Shown piece after piece: positions 10,223 through 22,500 of a stretch of DNA of 64,000 nucleotides (positions are counted from its first letter, which is position 1; the number at the start of each line of letters is the position of its first letter). The notes below the pieces were generated by a model, which saw nothing but the letters and a program-made list of their open reading frames with translations, was not told the origin of the DNA and ran no database searches. Made by a program: the position numbers and the translations under genes. The stretch comes from Antitrichia curtipendula (Eukaryota; Streptophyta; Bryopsida; Hypnales; Leucodontaceae): the NCBI GenBank assembly GCA_951230915.1, contig OX579635.1:27528001-27592000 (forward strand), in the 5' to 3' direction.

Positions 10223-12855
10223 TCACACTGAGAAGCTCGTTGGCGTCGACGTTGTCTTCTTTGATGATCCGCCTTGCACACTCGCATTCGCGGAGCTTGA
10301 ATTCGTGTTACCCCGAATGCGAGCCACCGATTTCACCACAGCTCCATGGAACGCACTCCTCCCATTCCTGCCACTGTCGCCAGCAGTCTTCCTGCTCCCC
10401 TTCTTGGTCGCCGCTCTCGCGGCTTTCCTGAGTTTGTACACCTGCACATGCGTCGGCGGGATCTTCCAATACAAGCCCGCCATCACGACCCCGGAAACCG
10501 CCGGCCCCGCCCAAAACACCCACTGCCCTTCCCACTGTCCCAGCACCACGGCCGGTCCAATGCACCTCGCTGGGTTCATCCCGGCTCCTCCATACCCTTC
10601 CGCCAAGCTCCCCCCCGCGAAGATGCACAGCCCAATGATCCCCCCGACAATGAACGGCGCCAGAGTGTACCCCGTCCTCGGCAACCTGGGCGGATCGAGC
10701 GCAATCGAATACGCAATGAACAAAACGAAGAACGTGAGGAGAGTTTCAAGGAGAAAAGCGCGAGAGGGGTCTAAGCCTACTCCGCGGGAGTTGAGGTAAC
10801 ATCCGCCGAGAGAGTATCGGAGAGCGAGAGTCTCCCCGATGATGGCTTTGGCGGAGAGACTGGCGACGATGGAGCCGAGGATTTGGAATATGAGGTAGAG
10901 GAAGCCGCGAATGGGGGTGATGTGGCCGGTTAGGATTTCCGCCCAGGTGATCAGGGGGTTGACGTGACCGCCGGTTGCGGGAGCGGCCGCGAGGATGCAG
11001 AGCGAGAGGATGAGGCCTTGGCAGATGCCGATGGCGAGGGCGGGGTGGGAGAAGGAGGAGGAGAGAGTGGAGGTGGTGGCGAGGATGCCTACGAAAATGA
11101 CGGCGAAGGAAGCCACGCCCTCGAACACGGACGCGCGCCAGACCTGGGACACACAACCGATGTACGTGAGGTGGCTGCGAAATTCTTAAAGCAAGTATGG
11201 CATTGGGAATCCGTAACCTGCAATTGGAAACCAAGCGGAAACACAGAAGTTCGATGAGAGGAAAGCTGCAAATTTCAAGCAAGTGCGTTGGACGTTTGTA
11301 ACTAGCGAGTCAACCAATGTAGCAAGTCCGGAGATGGTAGGATTGCTGCCAAACTCAAGCAGTTTTTCATTGAAAATCCGTAATCTGCAGGCTAATTAAT
11401 TCTGTACCCCCCGAGATGGGAGGATGGATGTAAAGTTCAAAGCAATTGCATTGGAAATTCATATCCTGCAGGCGAACCCATGCGGCAAGACCCGAGATGG
11501 GAGGATTGCTGCAAAAGTTCAGCAATTGCTTTGGAAATCCATAATGTGCAAGCAAACCAATGCGGCATGACGTACTTCCGAGAAGGGGGGAGGGATTGCT
11601 TCAAAACATTTAAAGTAATTGCATTGGAAATTCATAGCCTGCATCCTCGCGGCGATTCCCGACTTGTGAGGGTTGCTACGAAATTCAATCTATTGCATTG
11701 GAAATCCATAACAAGTTGATGCGCAAGCGGTTGTTCGGGTTTAGAAATGGGTTTCGTACAATTACGCAAAGTTTGGCCAAACCCACTAAACTGCGAATTT
11801 GCTGAGTAGTCCCTGGTTCTGCGAATTGTCTGGCTCCATTTCTTCAATCGTACTGATATTACATTTGAAATCCATAACAAGAGAAGTTCAGAAACGTATG
11901 CACTGAATTTGCAGTTGCGCAATTGCCGCAATTGTGGTGCGCAAGCAGTAGTTCCGGGTTTCGTTTCGCACACTTGCGCAAATCGTGTCCGAACCCATGA
12001 AACTTAACTGCGAATTTGTTGAACAAATTCCCTTGTTCTGCGAATTGTATGTCTCCATTTCTGCAATTATTGTATTGAGATTTCGTTGGAAATCTACATA
12101 CCAAGAGAAGTGCAGTGACGTGTTCCTTGAAACTGAGGTTTCACGGCCAGTTGCCGAAACTGTGATAACACTAGAAGTCGTTCGGGTTTCGTTCCGAACA
12201 AGTGCGCAAATCGTGACCATCAAACCCACGAAACTATACTGCGATTCGATACATATTTCTTAATATGGCAAATTGCTGGACTGCGATTCTTCAATCGTTG
12301 TGAGTGATTTTGGCAAAAATATGAAATCTAAGATTTCTTACCTCGGCGCTTCGGAAGTCGCGAAGGACGAGAATGCGGCTGAGATTCTCCCCGAGAGTGA
12401 CAGCCGACGAGACAGGCACTGCGACGTCGGGTGTTTTGTACCCGCCGTGCTCTTCGTCTAGAAGCTCCACAGTGACTGCCGCTGGTTTATCAGTGAAGCT
12501 CGGATCATCACTGCGAATGCCCAAACAGAAAAGAAAAAAAAATGACTCAAAAAACAAGGTTCCTGGCCAAACCAACGTCTAATTACACAACAACGCAATC
12601 TTCTTCACTGACCACAATTGCCAATTCTCCTGTCAATTACTATTGACGAGATACGCAAGTGAGTGATTCTCTCTTGGTGACTCAGACAGATCTGGATTAA
12701 ATTCAACCTCTGAGCAACTGTACAAAACTTCGGCAACATGCATGACAAAACTTTGCAAATGTAGGTGAAAAATCATGCACAGTTTCCTTCAATTCATACC
12801 TCGTCGAGTGCTGGTAGACGCCATTGTCGACCGTGTGAGCATGCTCCACAGTCAT
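10223..12855 (-). CDS. XIP-type aquaporin (X intrinsic protein) with long basic C-terminal tail, complete, three exons
   Basis: Exons 12855-12800, 12510-12342 and 11143-10223 join in frame (56 + 169 + 921 nt) to give 381 aa. Six hydrophobic segments and two half-helices mark a major intrinsic protein. The first pore motif is NPL (137-139) rather than NPA; the second is NPARC (265-269). The Cys after NPAR, LGGC in loop C (188-191), and VWRAS at the start of helix 1 are XIP hallmarks. XIPs carry uncharged solutes such as glycerol, urea, boric acid or H2O2 more than water; the substrate here is not predictable. Residues about 302-381 form a basic, Ser/Thr-rich tail, long for the family. The start ATG at 12855 gives a short hydrophilic leader. 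The reading frame open at 11152 begins with GTG and is not a start. Intron 2 (about 1.2 kb) is built of tandem repeats. Confidence 0.92.
11178..11715. repeat. Degenerate tandem repeat in XIP intron 2, units of about 90-110 bp
   Basis: About six copies of GCAATTGCATTGGAAATTCAT or variants, each followed by CCTGCA and often GAGATGGGAGGATTGCTGC. It fills the 3' half of the intron and overlaps the intron acceptor side. Confidence 0.85.
11716..12260. repeat. Second tandem repeat in XIP intron 2, period about 218-229 bp
   Basis: GTTC(C)GGGTTTCG blocks at 11733, 11951 and 12180, with CTGCGAATT and GTCTCCATTTCT(G/T)CAAT between them. About 2.4 units. Together with the preceding array it makes up almost the whole intron. 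Confidence 0.85.
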
Positions 12856-13187
12856 GTTGATCTCTTTCGAAACTTCGCAAACTGTCAATCGAGAGTCGGC
12901 TCCAATTTGCTTGCTAGTTTTTCGTCAACCAGCTTGAAGGTATAATACACATGTCCGAGCTTTCCATTGACATGGCAGTAAAGGTTTGCTAATTGCCACA
13001 ACTGAGATACACTGCACGTGCAAACTACAACAGACGTAGCATTTTCGTTTGGTGCAAAAGTGCAGAAAACGAAAACCCGCCACTGGAGTGCGTGGAATTG
13101 ATCGAGAGCCAGTCGGTTTAAGAAACATTCAAGAGTGGACATGGCTGGCTGTACTTAAAAAGCTTGGATTTCATGAGCCCGAGGATG

Positions 13188-13278
13188 TGGGGTCTCATGT
13201 AATGCTTGAGCACGTGGGGTCTCATGTAATGCTTGAGCACGTGGGGTCTCATGTAATGCTTGAGCACGTGGGGTCTGT
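13188..13278. repeat. Perfect 27 bp minisatellite, about 3.3 copies
   Basis: The unit GTGGGGTCTCATGTAATGCTT plus GAGCAC repeats without change. It is a multiple of 3 and gives MLEHVGSHV repeats in a plus-strand open frame (13049-13504). That frame then runs into a T-rich tract giving low-complexity Leu/Phe, so I do not call it a gene. It lies about 330 bp upstream of the XIP start. Confidence 0.95.
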
Positions 13279-13382
13279 GGGATGGACTGAGCGAATTGGA
13301 GTCGTCAATAGTGTGAACAGGCATTTGACAAGACGTTTCTTCTTACTTTTGTACTTTTCTTTGAAAAGTTTTCTGTTCCGTT

Positions 13383-13462
13383 CTGAAAAGTTGTTGCTGA
13401 TTTTGTTTTTGTTGTTGTTGATTTTGTTGATTTTGTTTTTTGTTTTTTGTTTTGAAAAGCTG
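13383..13462. repeat. (TTG/TTTTG)n low-complexity tract
   Basis: Simple T-rich, G-interspersed microsatellite, about 80 bp. Confidence 0.9.
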
Positions 13463-13802
13463 CTTGGCACTATATGGTACGGAAATAATTACTGGTGTCG
13501 GTAGAGGGTCAACTAGCTAAGTAATTCATTTGGGACTTCATAAGAGTGAGTGATCTAAATCTGCTCCTTTTCTTGTCGGTAATGGAACATGAGTTTAACT
13601 ACCAATTCAACGATTGAATCGCAAGTCAAGAGGGGGTTCAGGGACTGAAGGACAAGAGTCTGAAATCAATGGCAGTTGACACAAAGAAGTTTGAGCTTCA
13701 TCTGGTGAGCTTACATGTGTCTCCATGTGCAACAAGCAGTGAGTCATGAGGTAACTTTTTCTGGGTAAGGCAACCTAATTGTTTAAGGCAACCCAATTTC
13801 AC

Positions 13803-14105
13803 TAAGGTAGCCGACCTCCTTCCGACCACTAAAGTGGGTACACCCAAAACCGCCACTTTTTGCTACTGAGCCTAGTTACTACTATTAGACTGGTCAAATT
13901 TTCATATATTATTGTTGGCAAGTGAAAGGAGGTTTTAACGCACCAGAGAACGTGGCATTTGGACACCGTATGCAAAAGTTACTAAGGGTCAAAGTTTGTT
14001 TCTAAAAGCGCTCCATCCAAATAGGTACATAACTGATTTTGGAAATGTACACAACCTGTAGATGGCACTTTAAGGTCAGGTGCCATTTTGGGGGTGCCTA
14101 CCTTA
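13803..14105. mobile_element. MITE-like element with TAAGGTAG ends
   Basis: Starts TAAGGTAGCCGACC and ends GGGGTGCCTACCTTA. Its interior (AGTGAAAGGAGGTTTTAACG to GGTGCC) is related to 17435-17613, including the shared ACCGTATGCAAAAGTTA. About 300 bp, no coding capacity. Confidence 0.75.
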
Positions 14106-14568
14106 CCCCTTTTTGTTATTTAGATTGCTTTGTTTCCGATCAATTGTGGTTTAGGGTGACAGCTCACATGGTTAGGTGACAACTCAAGCAACACAAATGT
14201 CGGGGGAGGTGTACTTTGAAAGCATAAAATGATCACAAGATGTGCATTGGAAGCCACAACTATCACCTACTTTGAAGCATGGTTGATTTTGAAATCAACC
14301 TGTGGTTGGAAATGTGGTGCCCTATATAACAAGAATGGGAGCAGAACAAGAATCTTTCTGAAAAGAAATTCATAATTATTTTGTTTTTGAGGGAAAAAAT
14401 TGGGAAAAAAATCTGGAACCCTCCTCAAATCTGTTTCTTCACTAGGGCGATTTTTCTCCTCACCAAATGCATACTCAAAATGCGGTAAATTACTTAAATA
14501 GCCAGAATGAGGCTGGCTACCTTATTTTGTGTAGTGAAACTGATGGCATAACCAACATCCATACCACA

Positions 14569-14730
14569 TAAGGTAACTTTGCCTATGACAGGCAGAATTT
14601 TGGACCAGCCTAATGCAAGCCAAAAAATTCATGAGCAATACATTTCACAAGACACATGTACTGCTCATGAAAGTTCTGGGCCTACATTAGGCTGGTCCAA
14701 AGTTGGCCTGTCATAGACAAAGTTACCTTA
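14569..14730. mobile_element. Fold-back MITE, 162 bp, TAAGGTAAC ends
   Basis: Almost wholly palindromic. The left arm starts TAAGGTAACTTTGCCTATGA and pairs with TCATAGACAAAGTTACCTTA at the right end. About 55 bp per arm, continuing through GGACCAGCCTAATG. Confidence 0.92.
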
Positions 14731-14998
14731 GAGTGTCAAACAATAGTCTTGCAGTACATCTTTAATTTGCTATAAACATTCATTCCTGTCAGTCTGTCAC
14801 TGACTTACATGCCCCACAAATCTCAATGATCTCACATGGTGATGTTAGTCAAATCTAACACCCAAATTCCACGAAAATGAACCCTCTCCAATTCTTATTC
14901 TTAGGACTGTAGCTTACTGTACCTCCCACTCCCAAATAGTCCACCATAGTCAGGGTCCCAAGTTGGTTCAAAGTAGGTCCCAGGTGCTGAATAGCATT

Positions 14999-15289
14999 GA
15001 AGGTAAGGAGGCTCTTAAAGCAACCCTTTTAAGAGCTGATTGCATTTTCAGGGAAGCTAAACTTCTTTGAAGCAATTTTCAGTAAATTTCACTAGGAAGA
15101 GAAATGGAATTGACATCTAATCCAAGTCGTTTCATATTTTTTGGACCTTTGTGGAATTAGTTACAGATTTTTCAAATATCGACCCCCGCTCCTGAGATGT
15201 ACAATGTTGGTACATTGAAGAAAGTAAAACGTACCTCTGTGTTAGAAGTTGCTTTTAGAACCAGGTCGCTTTTAGAGCCACTTACCTTC
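14999..15289. mobile_element. MITE with GAAGGTAAG ends
   Basis: Left end GAAGGTAAGGAGGCTCTTAA; right end TTTTAGAGCCACTTACCTTC. About 291 bp. The inner CTCTTAAAGC block resembles the end of the 9240 MITE family. Confidence 0.8.
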
Positions 15290-16452
15290 ATCATCAGCTA
15301 TTAAGCACTTTCCAGTGTTGTGTTGAACCCAACACCCACTGACAGCGGATTCAGCACGCATTTTTTTTCCTCGTGCGTTCCGGTCTAGCTACCTAAGAAC
15401 AAATTGCATGGCAGCAAAAAAAATTGGCGGTTTTTTGGGGGGCCTGCATAACATCAATTATTTGCTGAGGCAACGTCCAATTCTGACTTTCGGCAAAGCC
15501 GGGCGGGTAGTTGGACTAAGCTTATGGACAGTTGGGCACCAGAAAACACGAATTCAACTCTTTTGGAATATGAGTTAATATCTGCAAAGTATGCTCTTGT
15601 CTGAACTAGCTTCAAAGAGACTCAGGACTGACATTAAACAGTGTTGATTTGATTGAGCTTTGAAAATAGTTCAGAAAGTGCAAAGGGGTAGACATGGAAG
15701 CCTATTGCCATTGCAAACTAGCAATCCAAATATCTTGGGGTCAACACAAAGAAGGGCACATATTTTTTTCCAGAGCTTTGTGCTTGTTTCACGAATCAAA
15801 CCCAAGTGGAATTATAATTTTCTGATTAAAATTGAATTTTATGTGAGTTTTTGAGGTGGTTTGCCTTGAAATCACAAAATCATTCATGAACATCCTATAA
15901 TCAACCCGATACTACCACTCTCTTATGTATCCAAAGGCACTTATGGAGGTTCAAGATGCTATGTGATGTCTCCAAGCTAAAAAGGAGGCTAAAATGATCC
16001 TATCTCCAACATGCAAAGTTGCAAACCTTAAGCTCTACATAATTACTCCACCCTTTTGCAAGTGTAAAAATATTTTTCCTTTGTCCTAATTAAGTCACAT
16101 AATCACTAGAGTGCTTTTTCAGAAACTATTTGAATTTGGATGATGTAGTGGACAATATTAGGGTCCAAAGTAGGATGATGGAACTAGGTAGCGAACAAAA
16201 AAAGGTTGGTCTAATGTAACTACACCTAAAATCACATGAAAAAGCTCTATGGCATAATTGATATGCTTTAGAAAATGAACAACTCAATTTTTGCACAATG
16301 ATAAAGGACTGAATCAAAATATAAGTGATTCCTAATCATTTTTGGAAGCATTGTGAATTAGTTACAAATTTTCAAAGATGCACAGTGCAGGAGGCTGAAA
16401 GTGTAATGTAGGTGATGCCAAAATCCATTTGATGCAAAATAAGAAATGACAC
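15290..16452. other. Intergenic, repeat-derived, no gene seen
   Basis: A block at about 15785-15840 (CGAATCAAACCCAAGTGGAA...) recurs inverted at about 17955-18010, so the stretch includes a dispersed repeat. No coding or RNA gene recognised. Confidence 0.5.
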
Positions 16453-16865
16453 TAAGGTAGAAGGCTCTGAAATGGAACATGCATTAAGAACAGACCCTAT
16501 AAATGGCTATGAAATGGACATGAGTTGGTTCTGAAATTGACATGTATAATTATTGAATGAATCAAGGAAAAAAGCATTATCAATTGCAAGAGCCAATCAT
16601 TTGCTTTGCTTTCCCCACCTTTCTTTCAATTGCAAGTGAACCGTTTATAAAAGACCTAGGGTCATAAATAGGGACCTATGACCCAACTTGTTTGAAAATT
16701 CATAAGTAATTCAAAAATGCTTGGAAAAATACGAAACCACTTGGGTTAGATTCCTCATCTATTTCTCTTTGTCTGAAAAATGAGCTAAAATTATTCCCAT
16801 CCAGTGAAATACACGAAAAAGGCGGACCAGCCTTTAGATGTGCCATTTCTAAGCCTCCTACCTTA
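16453..16865. mobile_element. MITE, TAAGGTAG family, copy C
   Basis: Starts TAAGGTAGAAGGCTCTGAAA and ends CTAAGCCTCCTACCTTA, 413 bp. Similar along its length to copy A, e.g. ATTCAAAAATGCTTG and GCAAGAGCCAATCATT. Older than copy A judging by indels. Confidence 0.88.
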
Positions 16866-17434
16866 GTAGTATCAAAACATGTCATAAAAAAGAAGTTAAA
16901 ATAATAAAAAGTATATCCAAAAGCAACCACTTGAAAGGTCACCACCTCTATAATACTATAAATAGAACTACTCACTACCCAAAATGGCCCCCCATCTCCA
17001 CCGTACAAGGGTCCTTCTAATACTCACCATTTTGAATATCCTCCCTATTCAGTTTCCCTTCCCTTCAAATATAAAGGTCAGTTTTCAAGAGTGGTCGATT
17101 TTTGGTGCACAATTATCTTATCTTATCAGGCTTGAATTGCATGTACCTCTGTAAGCGTACAAACAGGAAACAATATTAATATGCTTGAGCTTCATGGCGT
17201 GTCAAACAGTCCAAAAACTCCATTTGTTGCGTAAAGGTCTACTTGCCACAGAGTCAAGCAACCAATTCAAAACAAGGTCCATTCAAGACACATGATTCTA
17301 GTAATCTTTGACATTCTCAACACAACGTCAATGAAAAAAGACCTGCCACAATCCCCCTTTGTATGGGGTTGACTACTCATCACAATAGAGTCTTTGACTC
17401 AAACCAATGTGACTCAAGCATGAGGAGATAATCA

Positions 17435-17613
17435 GGTCCAACAAAATTTTCATATTGGCACGTGAAAGGAGGTTCCCAATATACCAAAGAATACAACATT
17501 TGGATACCGTATGCAAAAGTTAAGAAGGAACAAAAGTTTTATATGAAAGCAGTTTCTTTCACACAGGTACACAATTGATTTTGGAGATGGCACATTCGGG
17601 GTGCCCACCTTCA
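17435..17613. repeat. Diverged copy of the 13.8-14.1 kb element
   Basis: Shares AAATTTTCATAT, GTGAAAGGAGGTT, ACCGTATGCAAAAGTTA and GGTGCC with 13890-14100, in the same order and orientation. Confidence 0.75.
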
Positions 17614-18615
17614 TGTAAAAGGAGTTGCAGCAGCAGCAACAGATTGCCATCCGTTCTCTTTGTCATGTTAGGAAACACTAAGGTGAACCAGACTATTCCC
17701 GTCAGCTTCCTATTTCCGACATCTTACTTTTGGCCCCATTACCCACCTTTGAAACTCATCTAAAGTCCATCTATTTTTCTGACAAAAATCAGTTCGTTAA
17801 TTTCAGCTTGGGTAACGTGTCTACCATTGATTGGTGGATATCCAAGTACTCATAGATACAATCTATGGCGGTAATGGGTTGTTGATCGGACTTTTATAAA
17901 TGAATCCATGGGCGGATTTGTAATTTCAGGGCAGTCAACTTCAACAATTCATAGGAATTTCAGTTTTCATCAGAAAATTAGAATTCCACTTGGGTTTTGA
18001 TTTGTGAAACATGCATACACCTTTGAAAAATAGGTGACACCATTGAAGTTGACTCCAACATAGTCGGATCGCAAATCAGGGTGGTAATAGGCTTGTCTAC
18101 CTTACGTCTGCATGCGCTGTGATGTACGCTACAGTGCAATAGTCATTCCCCTGCAGTACAAAAAGTCTTCTCAGACCCGATCTTTTGACCAGCTTTTGGT
18201 AGCAATGAGCACTTTCTTGCTCAAACAATCTGTGTGTCAAAAATGTGGCAAGAAACAGCAACTTGCTATTCTCATGGCTGATGGGTCACTGACGTATGAG
18301 CACACTCATTATTACCATCCACCGCTCATTTCCACTCTCATGTATAGGTGGTGTACGTTTTAGAACACAAATATGGACCACTGTTACACGAGGATGGAAT
18401 TGTGAAGTCGACGGTAGTAAGTGTGTCCCCTTCTGCACAGCACACAGTACATGGCTAGAGGAATGATGAGAGAGAGATGCGACTTTGCTCAGTACTGCAG
18501 TATCATACCTGACAAACAAAACAAACTAGATAACCTTTGAGAGGTGGTAGCTTTGAGAACATTATCAGACACAATGCCAAGTCGTTCTACAAATCAAAGA
18601 TTGTTTATACATGAA
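17614..18615. other. Intergenic, no gene seen
   Basis: Short frames only. The frame over 18112-18363 has no recognisable domain, and I found no splice-site support. Confidence 0.5.
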
Positions 18616-18858
18616 CTCCCTCTGTCCCAAAATGATTGTCCACAATTTTTTATGAGAATTTTTAATGCAAATTTCATTGATCATATTGTGAAAAACATAA
18701 TTAAGAAAGATTCCAAATTTTATATCACTAGAATCAATAAAGAACATTGCATGTGTTCATTGCAACTTAAAATAAAATTAGACACAAGGAAGTCTCCATA
18801 TGACCTACTAAAAAAACATGACACTAGAAAGTGAACAATCATTTTGGGAAGGAGGGAG
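18616..18858. mobile_element. Stowaway-like (Tc1/mariner) MITE
   Basis: Left end CTCCCTCTGTCCCAAAATGA and right end TCATTTTGGGAAGGAGGGAG match the known Stowaway terminal consensus. Length 243 bp, AT-rich interior. The right flank is TA as expected; the left flank is AA, probably a mutated target duplication. Confidence 0.93.
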
Positions 18859-19560
18859 TACTATTTAGTTATCTCAGGGCTCCCGATTAAGAAAAGAAGG
18901 ATTACGGTTAATCACTCTCTTTCTGACTTGGTAATAAGAGAGTGATACAGCTGATTTGAAAACTGGACTTAAGATGTAAGAAATTATGAAAAATTGAAAC
19001 ACAATAGGAGCTTATGAGGAGCTTACGCAATTGAAAGATTAAACTGCCGATAGAGCTGAATAGAGTGACTTGAAAAGAGATCCTGTACAATACGAGGGTC
19101 ACAAAGCACCAATTCCAATACAAAGTCAGCTTCAAAGACTCGGTGGACTAATTCTGTGACCAGATTTAAGAGTTCCAGTATCAATGGACAACACAAAGTG
19201 TCACATGGAAAGTGACAAATCTTTCATTACCTTCCTAAAGTACCATATTGTTGGTATCTACAACCCCTTCAACAATTCATCGAAATTCATGGAAATTCAT
19301 CGAAATTGATACGCTGCCAAGCAGAGCAATGTGCTCACAGGCGCATTAAGCAAATACAGCCTTCGTCTTCGACTTACAGCTGTAAGTAAGAAAACAGAAC
19401 AGAAGGAACACCCCCAACTTTTGGGTGTGGGAGAAAGGATCCAGTTCTGCTTCCAACATAAAGAAGACAAGCTGTCTACGCTTTTCAAGTCCTCCTATCG
19501 AAAATGAAATTCTTGCAAGTTGAGAGTGGGGAAATGCTGGAAGAAAGAGATCACAAAACA
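18859..19560. other. Intergenic, 3' side of the WDR11 gene
   Basis: Contains a short repeat of ATTCATCGAAATT (about 19276-19306). Probably includes the WDR11 3' UTR proximal to 19560. No gene seen. Confidence 0.5.
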
Positions 19561-22500
19561 TCAATCCACCACAGCCGCAATGCCTGTGCAAGCATGTGCC
19601 AGATGTCGTTGGTACTCCCCATAGTACTCACACACTGCTTGCACCTCATCGTGGTTGTAATTCAAATCTCCTGGTAGGTCAAAGTAGTCCTCAGTCCCTG
19701 ATTCTGGTTCCCTTATATCTACTAGCAAAGATGCTTTTGCAGATGCTTTTGCAGATACTTTGGCCTCATGACAAGCCAAGAGGAACATGGCTGCTGTGTC
19801 AGGTTGCTTGGCACTTCGGAGAGTGGCCAGGGCCTCCACGAGTTCTCCAGCTGCTACGTACAATATCATTGCCCTGCACAAATTGCAGAGTCCTTCAGTA
19901 TCGGTCAAAGCAAATAAGTGGAGAGTACGCATTTAAATAAGTGAAAGACAGTGATGCTTCTAAGAAGGGTAGCAAGTGCAACCCCGCAAGGTTTCCGTAA
20001 GCACATGACCTCGTTTATCTTCGGGAAGTGTTAAAAATCTCCAGCTTGCAGTTCTTGTTTATACAAAAGAGTTGACCAATAAGCAATGGTGTGTCACCCC
20101 TCTTTTGCCCCTCATTTTGAACACATCACAATTCTTCTTTCTATATTGCATATAATTACTGCCCAACTTTGAGCTTCCTCAGGATGACAACTCATAATTG
20201 CAAGCAATCAAGTAACATTGGACTGGTTTCTTCTTCAAATTGGGGTTTTGGTCCCACCCTTGCAATTCTGAGCCAAACTGAAGGCCAAAAGTTTTCTAGC
20301 ACCTCAAGGGTTGCTATAAACATTTGGTCCTTTGTTTTCTATAGGTTGCCTTTATCCGAAGTCAACCACTTGGAGGATAACTTCAATTCCGTTGGTATGT
20401 GCATTCAAAATGGGGTCAAAAGAGGGGTTTAGGGTTCCGAAATGAACCCTAAACCCCATCTTAAGGGGTTTAGGCACACACCATTATTTTTAGAATGACT
20501 CTAATGCCTTCATGCCTACAGTTGGTATTTTGAAAGCTAGCTGAGCAAAAGCCTTCAATTGAAAGCGACTCCATAGCTATTTCCGACAGATATCAAAACA
20601 AAGAGGATAAGGAGTAAACCATGTACCTCCAGAGATTGTGTTCGCTATTCAATACATGATGAGCCCACCTCTCCAAGACCCTGTAAGAATCGAAAAGTGA
20701 TTAGAGTAGGAAAATCAGATACAGTGGCGTTACAATGATGGAACCAAAAAGTTTCAGTTTGAAGATCACGGCACACAGTGATATAGACAAACCTTGCATG
20801 ATCTGAACCTTGCAGATGAGTTGCAGCTAATGTTGCGGCGTCAATCCAGCGCCCTGCATCTTGCAACTGGAATAGACATACACCGTTAACAAATTAAAGG
20901 TGAGCATGTATTCTATATTCAGTCACAGCCATCTATAAGAATCTCAAATCAGAAATCGCAAGTACTGAAATCTGTTCAGAAGCGCCCACTAGACAGGTTT
21001 TTAAATTCTGGTTTGTTTTTTAGGACCCACTACTTTCCTTGATATGCAAGCAAGCCATTGAGGATATTGACGATACCAGAAATGCATTAGCACTATGCAA
21101 TTCAGAAGATAAATTCACAGAAGCTTGGTACATACCTGAGAGCACGCTTCCTGGTACCGACCAACCGCGCAAAGAAGGTGCGTTCCTGATAACGAATCAT
21201 CTGTTCCTACCATGTTTGCAGCAACCACCTGCAAAAGAAGAAGAATTTTTTACCTTCGTGCTTATTGGCATCTGTTGTCACTGAACAATGTCAACAGTTT
21301 CATTAGCATTCCAAACGAGTCAATTAGTTAAAGTTCTTGTATCAAGGAGTTGGACGTCTCACCTTGACAGCCAGTTCGTGGAGACCTGTTGATACAGCTG
21401 AGGCAAGAGATACAGCTCTCAAGGCATCCATGTAGAACAGAGGATTGTCAGGAGGCGTAGCCAGCAACAATGTCACCGCAGCCTCAAAATCTCCTATTGC
21501 AATCAACCTACAGTGAAAATCCCACCATGAGGTGCAAGCATCCAGACAAAACTATGTTGATCACTAAGCAGTGCATCACCGGAGAAAATCACTCTAGCAA
21601 GCACGTTTAAACGTACCTAATCGCTTATCTAGTTACGCCACCAACGATGTTAGACCACAATAAGAGCTAAAGAAATCTTCCGACATTCTGTTTCTATGTA
21701 CTAAGCTCTGTATCACCTACGAGTAACTTTATGTTCTCTCAATTTAAAAGAACTGAGCAAACAGAGAGCAAGGTTGTGAGCGCTACTCATGCACTCGTCT
21801 TTGAGTAGCTTCCGTTCCTGTGAACTTCTCGTGCCAGCCAATCCGCTCCCGTGCAACTGACCGAACTACAGACTGCTCAGAAGGAATGGTATCCATGCAC
21901 CCATGTGTCTGCGTCCACATTCAATCACGTGCATGATTCAGGCAAATAAAAACTTCTCATGAGCATTGCAGATAGGTTGAAAATTAGATCGTGCGGAGTT
22001 GATCCCAGTGAGAAACTAAAACTGTGACATCCCCATTCACCCACTGTAATGGCCTCACGCAGGGGCAACAAAATGGTGTGACAAATCGCAAAGGCAACGC
22101 AGGTCGGTTATCGTCCAATATATTGAACAAAAACTGAAACTCCATACCAGCTTAAAAGGAGTATCAGGCAAAGCACCCTCCGGAGAATATGGTGTAGCAA
22201 CTTTAGAATTAATGAATGTCATTCCACGATCCAATGGCTTGTTGGCTTGGACTTCGGAGGTGTAAATACCATTGTCATCTGATTCCTGAGATGTTGGCTC
22301 TGTTCCAGAGGACTTCTTGTTTCTTCCGTTTGTTCCCCAGAATGCAGTCGGTCCGGCACAACCATAACTAAGCAGTGCAAGCGCTCGAGGAAGCTGAAGC
22401 CAAAATAGAGCTTCAGAGTATTCTCCAAATTGTGCGGCTGCAAAGGCACACCTTGCCGCAACACTTTGCTTGCATATAGCTGTATACTGTTCTCTTCTCT

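Noticed and set aside
10305..10799. 164-codon plus-strand frame and a similar 178-codon minus-strand frame at 10746-11282
   Set aside because: Both are alternative frames of the GC-rich XIP exon 3.
11089..11282. XIP starting at 11152 in a single exon, or in overlapping frames
   Set aside because: The codon at 11152 is GTG. The CAG at 11146-11144 is the acceptor, and upstream exons supply an ATG and close in frame.
13049..13504. 151-codon plus-strand gene containing MLEHVGSHV repeats
   Set aside because: The first part is antisense to the XIP upstream region, the repeats are a 27 bp minisatellite, and the end is a T-rich microsatellite; no domain.
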